From Clostridia bacterium (lineage in GTDB: Bacteria; Bacillota; Clostridia; Oscillospirales; Acutalibacteraceae), in contig JAFYGK010000020.1 of NCBI GenBank assembly GCA_017543285.1, positions 35,297 to 99,296 of the forward strand: a stretch of DNA of 64,000 nucleotides, in the 5' to 3' direction. The translations under genes and the position numbers were made by a program. Under the pieces are notes generated by a model that ran no database searches, was not told where the DNA came from, and saw only the letters and a program-made list of their open reading frames with translations. Below, piece after piece: positions 31,607 through 41,646 of the stretch (within the stretch, counting starts at the first letter, position 1; each line of letters begins with the position of its first letter).

Positions 31607-33688
31607 TTGACCTATATTCCATATGACTCAAGAGATCCTGCCTGCAAATCCCCGTTTGGAGCCGTGCGCCAGGGAACGAGCGTTCATTTCAAGGTAAAGC
31701 TGCCGCGCAGCATCGGCTGCAGCTATTGCAGGCTGTTTGTCGTAAAGGACGGCGGTTACTGCGAGAACCGCTATGACATGTACTGGTGCGGAATGGATGA
31801 AAACGGGCAGTACGAATGGTGGGAGTACGATTTTGCGCCGCAGGACGCTTCGCTTTACTGGTACCGGTTCGACCTCACCGTGAAAGACGGGTTCTGCAGC
31901 ATATTCAAATGCGGAGAAAGCGCCGGACAGATAGGCTGTGGGCTGGACTGCTGGCAGCTTACGGTTTTCGATAAGGATTTCTCAACGCCCGACTGGCTGC
32001 GCGGCGGAATAATATATCAGATATTTCCGGACAGATTCAATAACTCCGGAAAGGAGAAAAAGGACGTATATACCGACAGAATCATGCATAAATCGTGGTT
32101 TGAGAAGCAGCGCTGGCAGCCCGATCCGGACGGCGAATACCGCAACAACGATTATTTCGGCGGCGATCTTCAGGGCATAGAGCAAAAGCTGGATTATATC
32201 GCGTCGCTCGGCGTTTCCTGCATTTATCTCAATCCCATCTTCGAAGCCCACTCCAATCACCGCTACAATACGGCAAGCTATGAACGCATAGATCCGCTTC
32301 TGGGCGACGTCGGGGATTTCCAGAGGCTGTGCATGAAAGCCGATAAGCTGGGAATAAAGATAATCCTTGACGGCGTCTTCAGCCACTCGGGCAGCGACTC
32401 GGTCTATTTCAACAGAGAAGGGCGGTACAAAACGGTCGGCGCCTTCAACAGCATGGAGTCGGAATACTTTGAGTGGTATAAGTTTTTTGAGTGGCCGGAC
32501 AAATACGACTGCTGGTGGGGCTTCAGGACCCTGCCCGACATCGACGAAAACAACAGGTCATATCTTGATTATATAACCGGCGAGGGAGGTATCCTGCAAA
32601 AATGGATCGAAAAGGGCGCTTCCGGATGGAGGCTTGACGTTGCCGACGAGCTGCCCAACCATTTTCTGGAGGAGCTGCGCCGCGCGGTCAAGGACAAAAG
32701 CCCCGACGCGCTGATACTGGGCGAGGTCTGGGAGGACGCTTCCAACAAGATAAGCTACAACAGCCGCAGGAAGTTCCTTCTGGGACGGCAGCTTGATACC
32801 GTGATGAATTATCCGTTCAGACGCGCCGTAATAGATTACATCCGCGAGAGCAAATCGCAGGAGCTGCTCGATACCGTTATGCGCATATGCGAAAACTATC
32901 CCAAGCCATGCGTCGACATACTGATGAACTGCCTTTCCACGCACGATACCGAAAGGATCGTTTCCGTCGCCGCCTTCGGGTATCAGGAGGGCAGAGACAG
33001 GCAGACCCAGAACGGTATGAAGCTCAGCCGCGCAGAAAAGGAGCGCGTCTGCCGCCTTGTGCGCCTTGCGAGCGTTGTGCAGTACACCCTGCCGGGGGTG
33101 CCGTCGGTTTATTACGGCGACGAGGCGGCGATGGAAGGCGGACGCGATCCCTTCAACCGGGGCACGTTCCCGTGGGACGAGCTGCGTGGAATCGTGATTA
33201 ACAACGGTCACAAAACCGATCCGGAAGTCCTTGAAATATGCGGCGATTCATTCGAGCATAAGGATGAAGAGCGTGACACGGAGCTGACCGAATGGTTCAG
33301 GCGGCTGGGGACGCTGCGCCGCTCATGCGATGAGCTTTGCGACGGGGAGTTTGTTCCGCTCAGGGCCGACGGAGGTTTTTTGCAGTATATGCGCGCAAAG
33401 GGCGATCATGCTCTGCTTGTTACGGTAAACAAGGGCTCCGAGCCGGTTGCCATGACCATACCCGACGGATATGAAACCGTCGGACAGCTTATGGGACAGG
33501 AAAAATATCTCAGCCGTGACGCCGTAAGAAAGATCGTCGGCTCTTCGGAGATACCCTCCCTTGAGGGCCTGACGAAATGCGGCGACGAGCAGCAGATTCC
33601 CGATGACGGCGGAAAAAGCCAGCTTTGGCTTCAGGGCATGGATTATCGTATAATCCGCCTGAAAAAATCGGAAGACCCGCTGAATTAA
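31607..33688 (+). CDS. GH13 alpha-glycosidase (neopullulanase-like)
   Basis: The product has 693 residues. An N-terminal beta domain (about 1-120) precedes a TIM barrel. Conserved region I DGVFSHSGSDS (about 252-262), II GWRLDVADE with the nucleophile Asp (about 341-349), III GEVWEDAS with the acid/base Glu (about 370-377) and IV STHDTERI with the third acidic residue (about 443-450) are all present. The PDFPDRF-type opening (IIYQIFPDRFNNS) is that of the GH13_20 group. No signal peptide, so it should act on imported malto-oligosaccharides or cyclodextrins in the cytoplasm. It starts at TTG with AGGAG upstream. Confidence 0.9.
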   Translation: MTYIPYDSRDPACKSPFGAVRQGTSVHFKVKLPRSIGCSYCRLFVVKDGGYCENRYDMYWCGMDENGQYEWWEYDFAPQDASLYWYRFDLTVKDGFCSIFKCGESAGQIGCGLDCWQLTVFDKDFSTPDWLRGGIIYQIFPDRFNNSGKEKKDVYTDRIMHKSWFEKQRWQPDPDGEYRNNDYFGGDLQGIEQKLDYIASLGVSCIYLNPIFEAHSNHRYNTASYERIDPLLGDVGDFQRLCMKADKLGIKIILDGVFSHSGSDSVYFNREGRYKTVGAFNSMESEYFEWYKFFEWPDKYDCWWGFRTLPDIDENNRSYLDYITGEGGILQKWIEKGASGWRLDVADELPNHFLEELRRAVKDKSPDALILGEVWEDASNKISYNSRRKFLLGRQLDTVMNYPFRRAVIDYIRESKSQELLDTVMRICENYPKPCVDILMNCLSTHDTERIVSVAAFGYQEGRDRQTQNGMKLSRAEKERVCRLVRLASVVQYTLPGVPSVYYGDEAAMEGGRDPFNRGTFPWDELRGIVINNGHKTDPEVLEICGDSFEHKDEERDTELTEWFRRLGTLRRSCDELCDGEFVPLRADGGFLQYMRAKGDHALLVTVNKGSEPVAMTIPDGYETVGQLMGQEKYLSRDAVRKIVGSSEIPSLEGLTKCGDEQQIPDDGGKSQLWLQGMDYRIIRLKKSEDPLN

Positions 33689-33830
33689 CCCCGTACCCGG
33701 CGGAATTGTCCGTTCGTGTGTAATTATCGGCATATTTACCTTAAGTGCCAATCGTCCACAATATTATTTTAACTATATATTATGATCAGTATTCTGCATG
33801 AATAGTATCAGAATATGTATAAAATAACAT

Positions 33831-33870
33831 AGCGCCCGAAACCGCTTCGATTATTTTCGGGTGCTATAAT
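33831..33870 (+). promoter_or_regulatory. Inverted repeat overlapping a -10 element
   Basis: AGCGCCCGAAA (33831-33841) pairs with TTTCGGGTGCT (33855-33865, one G-T), and the last T begins TATAAT (33865-33870). It may be an operator over the promoter of the gene at 33903; no good -35 is seen. Confidence 0.4.
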
Positions 33871-33902
33871 TATACCTGCAAGAAGCAAATAGCGGTACTG
33901 CG

Positions 33903-34235
33903 ATGAAGGAGGTTTTTACTCTGCCCAACCAGTACCTTGCCGCAGATCATGAGGCACACTACCTGACCGAAAAGGGGATTTACAGATTAAGATACGGCCT
34001 GTTCATCGACGAAAAGGATCAATACGGCGTCATTGTCACCCAGTATTGTCCGGACGGTACCATAGAAACCGCGCGGACGAGCGGTCTCGGTCCGGACAGG
34101 GATTTTGCCGAATCGGTATTGCGGATCCTGTGCGATAACAAGGCATCACCGACGTCTGTCCGGGATGTTATTGAGGACATAATGTGGCAGCAAAGAAACG
34201 AAGGCGACGATTCCGGTCTGAATGCCGCTGTCTGA
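33903..34235 (+). CDS. Small conserved-type hypothetical protein (DUF6514-like)
   Basis: The product has up to 110 residues. The middle part (LTEKGIYRLRYGLFIDEKDQYGVIVTQY, then ETARTSGLGPDRDFAESVLRILCDNKASPTSVRDVIEDIM) resembles a short family of unknown function in Clostridia. AAGGAGG (33906-33912) lies after the ATG at 33903 but 8 bases before an in-frame CTG at 33921, so translation may really start there, giving 104 residues. Function is unknown. It stands alone before the S10 operon. Confidence 0.6.
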   Translation: MKEVFTLPNQYLAADHEAHYLTEKGIYRLRYGLFIDEKDQYGVIVTQYCPDGTIETARTSGLGPDRDFAESVLRILCDNKASPTSVRDVIEDIMWQQRNEGDDSGLNAAV

Positions 34236-34516
34236 TCGTTTCCAAAGGGAGTTTTTGATTTTTTCTGATTTTATTTAAGCTCGCATACCGCTGGCTTTTT
34301 GCGCAAAGCCGTTTGCTCCTTTTCCGCCTTGTCGTTTACGGCGCAGGGTTTCCCCTCGGGGGGATCTTTTGCTTCGGCCGGAAGCATGGCGTAAAGACAG
34401 CCGGCATCGTCTGATGTAAAAATGGCTAAAAATAGTTTGACCATTATTCCTGTTTATGTATGTTAGGGAGAAATTATAAAAATACCGCCCAAAACCGCCG
34501 ATTTTATAAAAAACCC
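34236..34516 (+). other. Spacer before the S10 promoter
   Basis: This stretch holds only a weak hairpin (GGCTTT / AAAGCC, 34293-34310) and a C/G-rich run. There is no gene with a ribosome site. Confidence 0.5.
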
Positions 34517-34545
34517 TTGCAATTAAAGGAGTTTTGTGATATTAT
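34517..34545 (+). promoter_or_regulatory. Promoter of the S10-spc-alpha operon
   Basis: TTGCAA (34517-34522) and TATTAT (34540-34545) have a 17-bp spacer. Transcription from here gives a leader of about 365 nt before rpsJ. Confidence 0.7.
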
Positions 34546-34551
34546 CATTAG

Positions 34552-34918
34552 GCAAGACTGCACAGATATGCGTTGAAGCGGGAGGTTGCGGCCGTTTTTA
34601 CGGGCCGGTTTTTCCGTGGAGTATGTCCGATCATGAACCGGGCGAAAAAATAAGTGAAGCAGGCCATGCCGCCGGCATAGTTATGCTATGACGCTTTGAG
34701 AGGGTCTTTATGCCCTCCGTCGTAAAAGAGCGTCACCTTACCCGGATTTTGCTTTGTGCATCCGCGCAAAAGTGAATCCGATTTTTTGTGAGCGGGTCGT
34801 GAAACACCCGGCACAGTGTAAGGCAGATTCAGCGCCGGACACATTATATACTATATATAGTATTTATATGTTCAGCGCATCACAAGCCCGCCAATATTTA
34901 TATTAGGAGGCGATTTTA
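34552..34918 (+). promoter_or_regulatory. Structured S10 leader RNA
   Basis: The leader has several stems: GACGC...GCGTC enclosing GAGGG/CCCTC (about 34690-34735), and a palindrome around CATGCCGCCGGCATAG (about 34665). Long leaders of S10 operons are regulated by a ribosomal protein product such as L4 in Enterobacteria, and other leader structures are known in Firmicutes and Clostridia. Here the presence of a leader is seen; the ligand protein is inferred. Confidence 0.5.
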
Positions 34919-35230
34919 GTGGCAGTCAAGGAAAACATCAGAATCAGAATCAAGGGTTACGATCACACTCTGGTCGACCAGTCGGCCGAAAGGATCGTAG
35001 AAACAGCCAAGAGAACAGGCGCGAGAGTATCCGGTCCCATTCCTCTTCCCACTCAGAAGGAAATTGTCACCATCCTGCGCGCGGTTCACAAGTATAAGGA
35101 CTCCCGTGAGCAGTTTGAAATGCGCACACACAAGAGACTTATCGACATCATCCGCCCGTCCAAGAAGACCGTCGAGGCTCTCATGGGTCTTGAGCTTCCC
35201 GCCGGCGTCGAGATCGAGATAAAGCTGTAA
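34919..35230 (+). CDS. rpsJ: 30S ribosomal protein S10
   Basis: The product has 103 residues and matches S10 along its length ([37 protein letters not shown] near the start, [11 protein letters not shown] later). It starts at GTG with TTAGGAGG 8 bases upstream. S10 is a 30S head protein and also a NusE antitermination factor. First gene of the operon, separated from rplC by 159 bases. Confidence 0.97.
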   Translation: MAVKENIRIRIKGYDHTLVDQSAERIVETAKRTGARVSGPIPLPTQKEIVTILRAVHKYKDSREQFEMRTHKRLIDIIRPSKKTVEALMGLELPAGVEIEIKL

Positions 35231-35389
35231 AAAACCGCTTTTGATTCTCCGGGTTTTCAACATCCCCTGCGGCCGGACAGCCGCGAAACACAATCCAATC
35301 AATGACCTTCTAAGGTCAAGTTGGCGCACACTATATTAATAAAACAATACAGCGTCAACCAATAACCAAACAAGGAGGAATATCATCCA
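35231..35389 (+). other. Spacer between rpsJ and rplC with a 16-bp palindrome
   Basis: TGACCTTCTAAGGTCA (35303-35318) is a perfect inverted repeat except for its two central bases. A similar half (TGACCTTAGG) precedes rplN at about 40137. There is no promoter of consensus quality. The spacer may be a processing or regulatory site in the mRNA. Confidence 0.4.
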
Positions 35390-36025
35390 ATGAAAAAGGG
35401 TATCATCGGAAAAAAGCTGGGCATGACTCAGATTTTTGACGAAAAGGGAAATGTTATCCCTGTTACCGTAATCGAAGCCGGACCCTGCGTGGTCACACAG
35501 AAGAAGACCGTCGAGACAGACGGCTACAACGCAGTTCAGGTCGGTTTCGGCCAGATAAGCCCCAAGAACGTCAACAAGCCCATGAAGGGTCACTTCGACA
35601 AGTCTCAGGTGGCTTACAAGAGAACCCTCAAGGAGTTCCGTCTTGAGGATATCGATTCTCTCAATGTCGGCGACATCATCAAGGCCGACGTATTCGAGAT
35701 CGGCGAAAAGGTCGATGTAGTCGGCACCTCAAAAGGTAAGGGCTACGCCGGCGGCATCAAGCGCTACAACATGCACAGACTCAAAGAGTCCCACGGCACC
35801 GGCCCTGTAGCACGCCACGCCGGATCAATGGGCGCCTGCTCTTCTCCTTCAAGAGTCTACAAGGGCAAAAAGCTTCCCGGTCACATGGGCGCCGAAAGAG
35901 TTACCATCCAGAATCTTGACGTCGTCAAGATAGACGCAGAGCAGAACCTCATCGCCATAAAGGGCGCCGTTCCCGGTCCCAAGGGCGGCACGGTGGTCAT
36001 TGCCGACAGCGTCAAGAAGCACTAA
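35390..36025 (+). CDS. rplC: 50S ribosomal protein L3
   Basis: The product has 211 residues, [20 protein letters not shown] at the start, and the extended central loop with AGGIKRYNM and [22 protein letters not shown] at residues about 120-170, the part that reaches the peptidyl transferase centre. AAGGAGG lies upstream. Assembly-initiating 50S protein. Confidence 0.97.
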   Translation: MKKGIIGKKLGMTQIFDEKGNVIPVTVIEAGPCVVTQKKTVETDGYNAVQVGFGQISPKNVNKPMKGHFDKSQVAYKRTLKEFRLEDIDSLNVGDIIKADVFEIGEKVDVVGTSKGKGYAGGIKRYNMHRLKESHGTGPVARHAGSMGACSSPSRVYKGKKLPGHMGAERVTIQNLDVVKIDAEQNLIAIKGAVPGPKGGTVVIADSVKKH

Positions 36026-36042
36026 GGGAAGGAGGAAATCAA

Positions 36043-36666
36043 ATGCCTAAGACAGCATTAGTAAACATGAGCGGAGCACAGGTCGGCGAGATCGAGCTTT
36101 CCGACGCAGTGTTCGGCATCGAGCCAAACCAGCATGCCATGCATATGGCGGTCGTCAATTATCTTGCCAATCAGCGCCAGGGCACACAGTCCACGCTGAC
36201 AAGGTCGGAAGTTTCCGGCGGCGGCAAAAAACCCTATCGCCAGAAGGGCACAGGCCGCGCAAGACAGGGCTCCACAAGAGCGCCTCACTACACACACGGA
36301 GGCATCGCATTTGGTCCCAACCCCCGTTCCTATCGCTTCACAATAAACAAGAAGCTCAGAAAGCTCGCCATGAGATCGGTTTTCTCCCAGAAGGTTCTGG
36401 ACAGCGATCTTATCGTGGTCGATGAAATCGCATTTGACGAGATCAAGACAAAAGAGGCCGTTAGGTTCTTAAAGGCCATCGACGTCGATACAAAGGCCAT
36501 CATCGTTACCGACGAGGCCAACGAGAAGGTCTACAAGAGCGCAAGAAACATCGAAGGAGTCGAGGTTCAGGCCGTCAACACCATCAATGTCTACAACATG
36601 ATGAAGGCCACAAAGCTCATCCTCTCTAAGGCTGCGCTCGACAAGATCGAGGAGGTGTACGCATAA
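36043..36666 (+). CDS. rplD: 50S ribosomal protein L4
   Basis: The product has 207 residues. The globular part surrounds a long basic loop ([31 protein letters not shown], about 49-79) that lines the exit tunnel. In E. coli L4 binds the S10 leader to repress the operon; whether this happens here is untested. Its stop overlaps rplW by one base (TAATG). Confidence 0.96.
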   Translation: MPKTALVNMSGAQVGEIELSDAVFGIEPNQHAMHMAVVNYLANQRQGTQSTLTRSEVSGGGKKPYRQKGTGRARQGSTRAPHYTHGGIAFGPNPRSYRFTINKKLRKLAMRSVFSQKVLDSDLIVVDEIAFDEIKTKEAVRFLKAIDVDTKAIIVTDEANEKVYKSARNIEGVEVQAVNTINVYNMMKATKLILSKAALDKIEEVYA

Positions 36667-36959
36667 TGAACGCTTATGATATCATCATCAGACCCATCAT
36701 CACAGAAAAAAGCATGGCGGACGGCGCTTACAGAAAGTACACCTTTGAGGTTGACAAGAACGCCAACAAGTTCCAGATCAGGGAAGCCGTCGAAAAGGCA
36801 TTCCCCGGCACAAAGGTCGCTTCCGTCAACACAATGCATGTACGCGGCCAGATGCGCCGTCAGGGCCGTACTCAGGGCTACACCAAGTCCTGGAAAAAGG
36901 CCATCGTAACGCTCACAGAAGATTCAAAGACCATAGAGTTCTTTGAAGGTATGATGTAG
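36666..36959 (+). CDS. rplW: 50S ribosomal protein L23
   Basis: The product has 97 residues, [15 protein letters not shown] at the start and a beta-hairpin loop with [24 protein letters not shown]. It lies at the tunnel exit and is the docking site for trigger factor. The upstream gene is coupled by a one-base overlap. Confidence 0.95.
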   Translation: MNAYDIIIRPIITEKSMADGAYRKYTFEVDKNANKFQIREAVEKAFPGTKVASVNTMHVRGQMRRQGRTQGYTKSWKKAIVTLTEDSKTIEFFEGMM

Positions 36960-36973
36960 GAGGTAATTAAACA

Positions 36974-37807
36974 ATGGCAATCAAAGTTTACAAACCGACT
37001 ACAAATGCACGCCGCAATATGTCGGTTACCGATTATTCGGTGCTTTCCAAGACGGCTCCCGAAAAGAGCCTCTTAAAGTCCCTCAACAAGCATTCGGGAC
37101 GCAACAGCTACGGCAGGATCACCGTTCGCCACAAGGGCGGCGGAAGCCGCCGCAAGTACCGCATCATCGACTTCAAGCGCAATAAGGTCGATATGACGGC
37201 TACCGTTCTCACCCTGGAATACGATCCCAACCGTTCGGCTTTCATCGCTCTCGTTCAGTACGAGGACGGCGAAAAGAGATATATAGTAGCTCCCCACGGT
37301 ATCAAGGTGGGCGACGTTATCACATCAGGCGACAGCGCCGACATCAAGCCCGGCAACTCCCTGAAGCTCGCAAATATCCCGACCGGTACCTTTATCCACA
37401 ACATCGAGCTTTATCCCGGCAAGGGCGCTCAGCTTGCCCGTTCGGCCGGCATCATGGCTCAGCTCATGGCAAAGGAAGGCGCGTACGCGCTCCTCAGACT
37501 TCCGTCCGGCGAGCTCCGCAGAGTCCCCATCGACTGCATGGCAACCATCGGTCAGGTCAGCAACATCGACCATGAGAACGTAAAGATAGGCAAGGCCGGC
37601 AGAAAGCGCCACATGGGCATCAAGCCGACGGTCCGCGGTTCCGTTATGAACCCCTGCGACCATCCGCACGGCGGTGGTGAGGGCAAGTCCCCCATCGGTC
37701 GTCCGGGACCTGTCACCCCGTGGGGCAAGCCGACTCTCGGCTACAAGACCCGCGCCAAGCATAACCGCTCTGACAAGATGATCGTCAAGCGCCGCAACGG
37801 CAAGTAA
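36974..37807 (+). CDS. rplB: 50S ribosomal protein L2
   Basis: The product has 277 residues. The conserved core [23 protein letters not shown] (about 135-157) and the end [31 protein letters not shown] (about 222-252) with the universally conserved His near the peptidyl transferase centre are present. AGGAGGTAATT lies before the ATG. Confidence 0.97.
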   Translation: MAIKVYKPTTNARRNMSVTDYSVLSKTAPEKSLLKSLNKHSGRNSYGRITVRHKGGGSRRKYRIIDFKRNKVDMTATVLTLEYDPNRSAFIALVQYEDGEKRYIVAPHGIKVGDVITSGDSADIKPGNSLKLANIPTGTFIHNIELYPGKGAQLARSAGIMAQLMAKEGAYALLRLPSGELRRVPIDCMATIGQVSNIDHENVKIGKAGRKRHMGIKPTVRGSVMNPCDHPHGGGEGKSPIGRPGPVTPWGKPTLGYKTRAKHNRSDKMIVKRRNGK

Positions 37808-37826
37808 GCAGAAAGGAGCATAAATT

Positions 37827-38102
37827 ATGGGCAGAAGCGTAAAGAAGGGTCCTTTTGTGCAGCCTGTTCTGCTTAAAAGGGTCAACGAAATGAACGAGAA
37901 GGGCGAAAAGAGAATTCTTAAAACCTGGAGCCGTTCCTCCACAATTTTCCCGCAGTTCGTCGGTCACACCTTCGCGGTGCATGACGGCCGCAAGCATGTT
38001 CCGGTTTATGTAACCGAGGATATGGTCGGACACAAGCTGGGCGAATTTGCCCCCACAAGAACCTTCAGAGGCCACGCCGGTTCCAAGACTTCCAAGAAGT
38101 AA
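37827..38102 (+). CDS. rpsS: 30S ribosomal protein S19
   Basis: The product has 91 residues: [41 protein letters not shown] and [14 protein letters not shown], all as in the family. A 30S head protein that contacts S13. AGAAAGGAGC upstream. Confidence 0.96.
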   Translation: MGRSVKKGPFVQPVLLKRVNEMNEKGEKRILKTWSRSSTIFPQFVGHTFAVHDGRKHVPVYVTEDMVGHKLGEFAPTRTFRGHAGSKTSKK

Positions 38103-38124
38103 CCGGCTGAAAGGAGAGTAAAAT

Positions 38125-38460
38125 ATGGAAGCAAGAGCATATCTCAAATATATCCGTATCTCCCCGAGAAAGGTCCAGATCGTTCTTGATCTCATCAGGG
38201 GCAAGGATACAAAAACGGCAATGGCTATCCTTAAGAACACTCCCAAGGCGGCCAGCGAGCAGCTTATAAAGCTCCTCAAGTCGGCAATAGCCAACGCCGA
38301 AAACAACTTCAACATGGATCCCGACAGACTCTACGTCTCCGAGTGCTTCGTTGGTCCGGCTCCCATTATGAGGCGCATCAGACCCAGAGCGCAGGGCAGA
38401 GCGTTTATAATCCGCAAGAGATCTTCACACGTGACACTTGTTGTCAAGGAACAGGAATAG
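38125..38460 (+). CDS. rplV: 50S ribosomal protein L22
   Basis: The product has 111 residues. YLKYIRISPRKVQIVLDLIRG is the N-terminal core. The beta-hairpin that reaches the exit tunnel has RLYVSECFVGPAPIMRRIRPRAQGRA (about 73-98). Standard size. Confidence 0.96.
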   Translation: MEARAYLKYIRISPRKVQIVLDLIRGKDTKTAMAILKNTPKAASEQLIKLLKSAIANAENNFNMDPDRLYVSECFVGPAPIMRRIRPRAQGRAFIIRKRSSHVTLVVKEQE

Positions 38461-38476
38461 GCGAGGAGGTTAACTA

Positions 38477-39154
38477 ATGGGCCAGAAAGTACATCCCCAC
38501 GGTCTCAGAGTGGGCGTAATCAAGGATTGGGATTCCCGCTGGTTTGCAAAGGACAACGTCTTCGGTGACACCTTGGTTGAAGATTACAAGCTTCGCCGCG
38601 ATCTCAAGGCAAAGCTTTATGCAGCAGGCATTCCCAAAATAGAGATCGAAAGAGACGCTTCGAGAGTCAGACTTCACATTCACTGCGCAAAGCCGGGCAT
38701 GGTCATCGGCAGAGGCGGCAGCGAGATCGAAAAGCTCAAGGCCGAATGTGAAAAGAGACTGGGCAAGCCGGTCGCTATCAATATTGTAGAGGTCAAGAAC
38801 CCCGACCTCAACGCACAGCTGGTCGCTGAGAACATCGCAGCACAGCTCGAAAAGAGAGTTTCCTTCCGCCGCGCGCTCAAGCAGGCCATCGGCCGCGCGA
38901 TGAAGCTCGGCGCAAAGGGTATCAAGACACAGGTTTCCGGTCGTGTAGGCGGCGCCGAAATCGCCCGCACAGAGCACTACCACGAGGGCACAATCCCCCT
39001 GCAGACCATCCGCGCCGACATCGACTACGGCTTTGCCGAGGCAGCGACCACATACGGACGCATTGGCGTAAAGATCTGGATCTACAGAGGCGAAGTCCTT
39101 CAGAACGCCGCCGTTAAGAAACCGAGACGTGAACGTGAAGGAGGCCGCAGATAA
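38477..39154 (+). CDS. rpsC: 30S ribosomal protein S3
   Basis: The product has 225 residues with a KH domain ([22 protein letters not shown], about 74-95) and the C-terminal half ([34 protein letters not shown]). It is part of the mRNA entry tunnel. Its end directly abuts rplP (stop then ATG). Confidence 0.97.
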   Translation: MGQKVHPHGLRVGVIKDWDSRWFAKDNVFGDTLVEDYKLRRDLKAKLYAAGIPKIEIERDASRVRLHIHCAKPGMVIGRGGSEIEKLKAECEKRLGKPVAINIVEVKNPDLNAQLVAENIAAQLEKRVSFRRALKQAIGRAMKLGAKGIKTQVSGRVGGAEIARTEHYHEGTIPLQTIRADIDYGFAEAATTYGRIGVKIWIYRGEVLQNAAVKKPRREREGGRR

Positions 39155-39577
39155 ATGTTACTTCCCAAGAGAGTTAAATACCGCAGAGTCCAGAGAGGAC
39201 GCATCAAGGGCAAGGCCATGCGCGGCAACAAGGTCACTTACGGCGATTTCGGTCTTATGGCTCTTGAGCCGACATGGATAACCTCCAACCAGATAGAAGC
39301 AGCCCGTGTCGCCATGACAAGATACATCAAGCGCGGCGGCCAGGTCTGGATAAAGATTTTCCCGGATAAGCCGGTCACAGAAAAGCCGGCCGAAACACGA
39401 ATGGGTTCCGGTAAAGGCTCGCCCGAATACTGGGTAGCAGTCGTTAAGCCCGGCCGCATCATGTTCGAGATCGGCGGCGTTTCCGAGGAAGCAGCCCGCG
39501 AGGCTATGAGACTTGCGAGCAACAAGCTCCCCATCAAGTGCAAGTTTGTTACCAAAAAGGAACAGGGTGGTGAATAA
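39155..39577 (+). CDS. rplP: 50S ribosomal protein L16
   Basis: The product has 140 residues: [34 protein letters not shown], then a central tRNA-facing part with [36 protein letters not shown]. It follows rpsC without a gap, so the two are coupled. Contacts the A-site tRNA elbow. Confidence 0.97.
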   Translation: MLLPKRVKYRRVQRGRIKGKAMRGNKVTYGDFGLMALEPTWITSNQIEAARVAMTRYIKRGGQVWIKIFPDKPVTEKPAETRMGSGKGSPEYWVAVVKPGRIMFEIGGVSEEAAREAMRLASNKLPIKCKFVTKKEQGGE

Positions 39578-39579
39578 GT

Positions 39580-39786
39580 ATGAAGGCAGCACAGTTCAGA
39601 GAATTATCAACACAGGAGCTTGAAAAGAAACTGCTCGATCTTAAGCAGGAGCTTTTCAATCTGCGCTTCCAGCATGCTATCAACCAGCTCGACAATCCGC
39701 AGCGTCTTTCAGCCGTCAAAAAGGACATCGCCAGGGTCAAGACGATCCTCCGCGAAGAAGAGCTGAAGAATGACCAGACTGTCTAA
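39580..39786 (+). CDS. rpmC: 50S ribosomal protein L29
   Basis: The product has 68 residues, two helices with [25 protein letters not shown] and [21 protein letters not shown]. Located near the tunnel exit beside L23. Two bases after rplP. Confidence 0.95.
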   Translation: MKAAQFRELSTQELEKKLLDLKQELFNLRFQHAINQLDNPQRLSAVKKDIARVKTILREEELKNDQTV

Positions 39787-39800
39787 GGAGGTAGCGAACA

Positions 39801-40058
39801 ATGAGTGAGCGCAATTTAAGAAAAACCCGCGTTGGTTTGGTCGTATCCGACAAGATGGATAAGACTATTGTCGTCGGTATCGAGGACAGAGTAAAGCATC
39901 CGCTTTACGGCAAGATCGTCAAGCGCACAGTCAAGCTCAAGGCTCATGACGAGAACAACGAGTGCCGTGTTGGCGACAGAGTGCTTGTAATGGAAACACG
40001 TCCACTTTCCAAGGATAAAAGGTGGCGTTTGGTTGAAATCATCGAAAAAGCAAAATAA
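39801..40058 (+). CDS. rpsQ: 30S ribosomal protein S17
   Basis: The product has 85 residues with the OB-fold core [32 protein letters not shown]. One of the primary 16S-binding proteins. It is followed by a 103-base spacer, the only long gap inside the spc part. Confidence 0.95.
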   Translation: MSERNLRKTRVGLVVSDKMDKTIVVGIEDRVKHPLYGKIVKRTVKLKAHDENNECRVGDRVLVMETRPLSKDKRWRLVEIIEKAK

Positions 40059-40161
40059 TATTATTAACGTCAATTTGCGATTTCGGGTTTATGCGGAGCA
40101 CACGGCTCCGTGTCAATAAAAACGACCGCAATATATTGACCTTAGGAAAGGGGATTTTACT
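40059..40161 (+). other. Spacer between rpsQ and rplN
   Basis: The spacer has a small hairpin (GGAGC-ACACG-GCTCC, about 40096-40110) and TGACCTTAGG before the ribosome site of rplN. It may mark the boundary of the spc part of the operon. Confidence 0.35.
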
Positions 40162-40530
40162 GTGATCCAACAGCAGTCATTCCTCAGGGTCGCCGACAAC
40201 ACAGGTGCAAAGGAATTAATGTGCATCCGAGTGCTTGGCGGCACAGGCCGGAGGTATGCGAATATAGGCGATGTCGTGGTAGCCAGCGTTAAAAAAGCAG
40301 CACCCGGCGGCGTTGTTAAAAAGGGCGACGTCGTTAAAGCCGTTGTAGTTCGCACAAAGAGAGGCGTAAGACGCGAGGACGGAACATACATCAGTTTTGA
40401 CGAAAACGCCGCAGTTATCATAAAAGAAGACAAAAATCCGAGGGGTACCCGTATCTTCGGGCCGGTCGCGAGAGAGCTCCGCGAGAAGGACTATCTCAAG
40501 ATCCTGAGCCTTGCCCCGGAAGTTCTGTAA
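40162..40530 (+). CDS. rplN: 50S ribosomal protein L14
   Basis: The product has 122 residues, starting at GTG ([26 protein letters not shown]). Contains the L14 signature [37 protein letters not shown] lies upstream. Contacts the 30S subunit at the interface. Confidence 0.96.
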   Translation: MIQQQSFLRVADNTGAKELMCIRVLGGTGRRYANIGDVVVASVKKAAPGGVVKKGDVVKAVVVRTKRGVRREDGTYISFDENAAVIIKEDKNPRGTRIFGPVARELREKDYLKILSLAPEVL

Positions 40531-40545
40531 TGGAGGTATCATAAT

Positions 40546-40878
40546 ATGTTTGTTAAAAAAGGCGATACCGTCATGATCATCAGCGGAGACGAAAAGGGCA
40601 AAAAGGGCAAGGTCATCGAAGTCAGCCCCAAAGAGGGTAAGGTCATCATCGAGGGCAGAAACATGGTCAAGAAGCATGTAAGGCCCCGTCAGGCCGGCCA
40701 GCCCGGCGGCATCATCGACGCTCCCGGCGCCATTTATGCCAGCAAGGTTATGGTCATCTGCCCCAAGTGCAACAAGCCCACCAGAGTCGGAACAATGGTT
40801 CGTCCCGATCCCGAAAGACCGGGCAAGGTTATTCGTGAACGCAAGTGCCGCAACAAGGGCTGCGGCGAAGCGCTGTAA
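40546..40878 (+). CDS. rplX: 50S ribosomal protein L24 with C-terminal zinc ribbon
   Basis: The product has 110 residues. The KOW domain GDTVMIISGDEKGKKGKVIEVSPKEGKVIIEG is followed by a C-terminal part with CPKC (about 77-80) and CRNKGC (about 101-106), a four-Cys zinc site found in many Clostridia but not in E. coli. Initiates 50S assembly. Confidence 0.95.
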   Translation: MFVKKGDTVMIISGDEKGKKGKVIEVSPKEGKVIIEGRNMVKKHVRPRQAGQPGGIIDAPGAIYASKVMVICPKCNKPTRVGTMVRPDPERPGKVIRERKCRNKGCGEAL

Positions 40879-40890
40879 GGAGGATGAATC

Positions 40891-41430
40891 ATGGCCAGAC
40901 TTAAAGATTACTACAGACAGGAAGTTGCTCCCGCTCTCATGAAGAAATTCGAATACAAGAGCGTCATGCAGATTCCGAAGCTCGATAAGGTCGTTGTCAA
41001 CGTCGGCGAAAGCGAATGCCGCGACAACGCCAAGGTCGTCGATGCGATAATCAACGACATCACCCTGATCACCGGTCAGAGAGCGGTTCCCTGCTACGCA
41101 AAGAAGTCGGTCGCTAACTTCAAGCTCCGCGAGGGCATGAAGATAGGCGCAAAGGTTACCCTCAGAGGCGACATCATGTATGAATTCGTCGACAGACTGT
41201 TCAACGTCGCCCTCCCCAGAGTCCGCGACTTCAGAGGCATCAACCCCAACTCCTTCGACGGCAGAGGCAACTACTCCATGGGCCTGAAGGAACAGCTCAT
41301 CTTCCCGGAAATCGAGTACGATAAAATAGACAAGGTCAGAGGCATGGACATCTGCTTCGTGACCACAGCCCAGACAGACGAGCAGGCCCGCGAGTTACTC
41401 AGACTCATGGGCGCGCCGTTTGAAAAGTAA
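40891..41430 (+). CDS. rplE: 50S ribosomal protein L5
   Basis: The product has 179 residues with the conserved [15 protein letters not shown], the segment [34 protein letters not shown], and [23 protein letters not shown]. Binds 5S rRNA and the P-site tRNA. AAGGAGG upstream. Confidence 0.97.
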   Translation: MARLKDYYRQEVAPALMKKFEYKSVMQIPKLDKVVVNVGESECRDNAKVVDAIINDITLITGQRAVPCYAKKSVANFKLREGMKIGAKVTLRGDIMYEFVDRLFNVALPRVRDFRGINPNSFDGRGNYSMGLKEQLIFPEIEYDKIDKVRGMDICFVTTAQTDEQARELLRLMGAPFEK

Positions 41431-41442
41431 GGAGGAGAGAAT

Positions 41443-41628
41443 ATGGCAAAGACTTCAATGAAGGTCAAGCAGGCAAGACCGGCAAAATTCTCTACCCGTG
41501 CTTATAACAGATGCAAGATCTGCGGCAGACCCCACGCCTATCTTCGCAAGTACGGCATCTGCCGTATCTGCTTCAGAGAACTGGCCTACAAGGGCGAGAT
41601 TCCCGGCGTGAGAAAAGCAAGCTGGTAA
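41443..41628 (+). CDS. rpsN: 30S ribosomal protein S14, zinc-binding type Z
   Basis: The product has 61 residues. CKIC (about 24-27) and CRIC (about 40-43) hold zinc, so this is the short C+ form. No second, zinc-free S14 lies in this window. Confidence 0.95.
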   Translation: MAKTSMKVKQARPAKFSTRAYNRCKICGRPHAYLRKYGICRICFRELAYKGEIPGVRKASW

Positions 41629-41646
41629 TAGAAGGAGGAAAAATCA

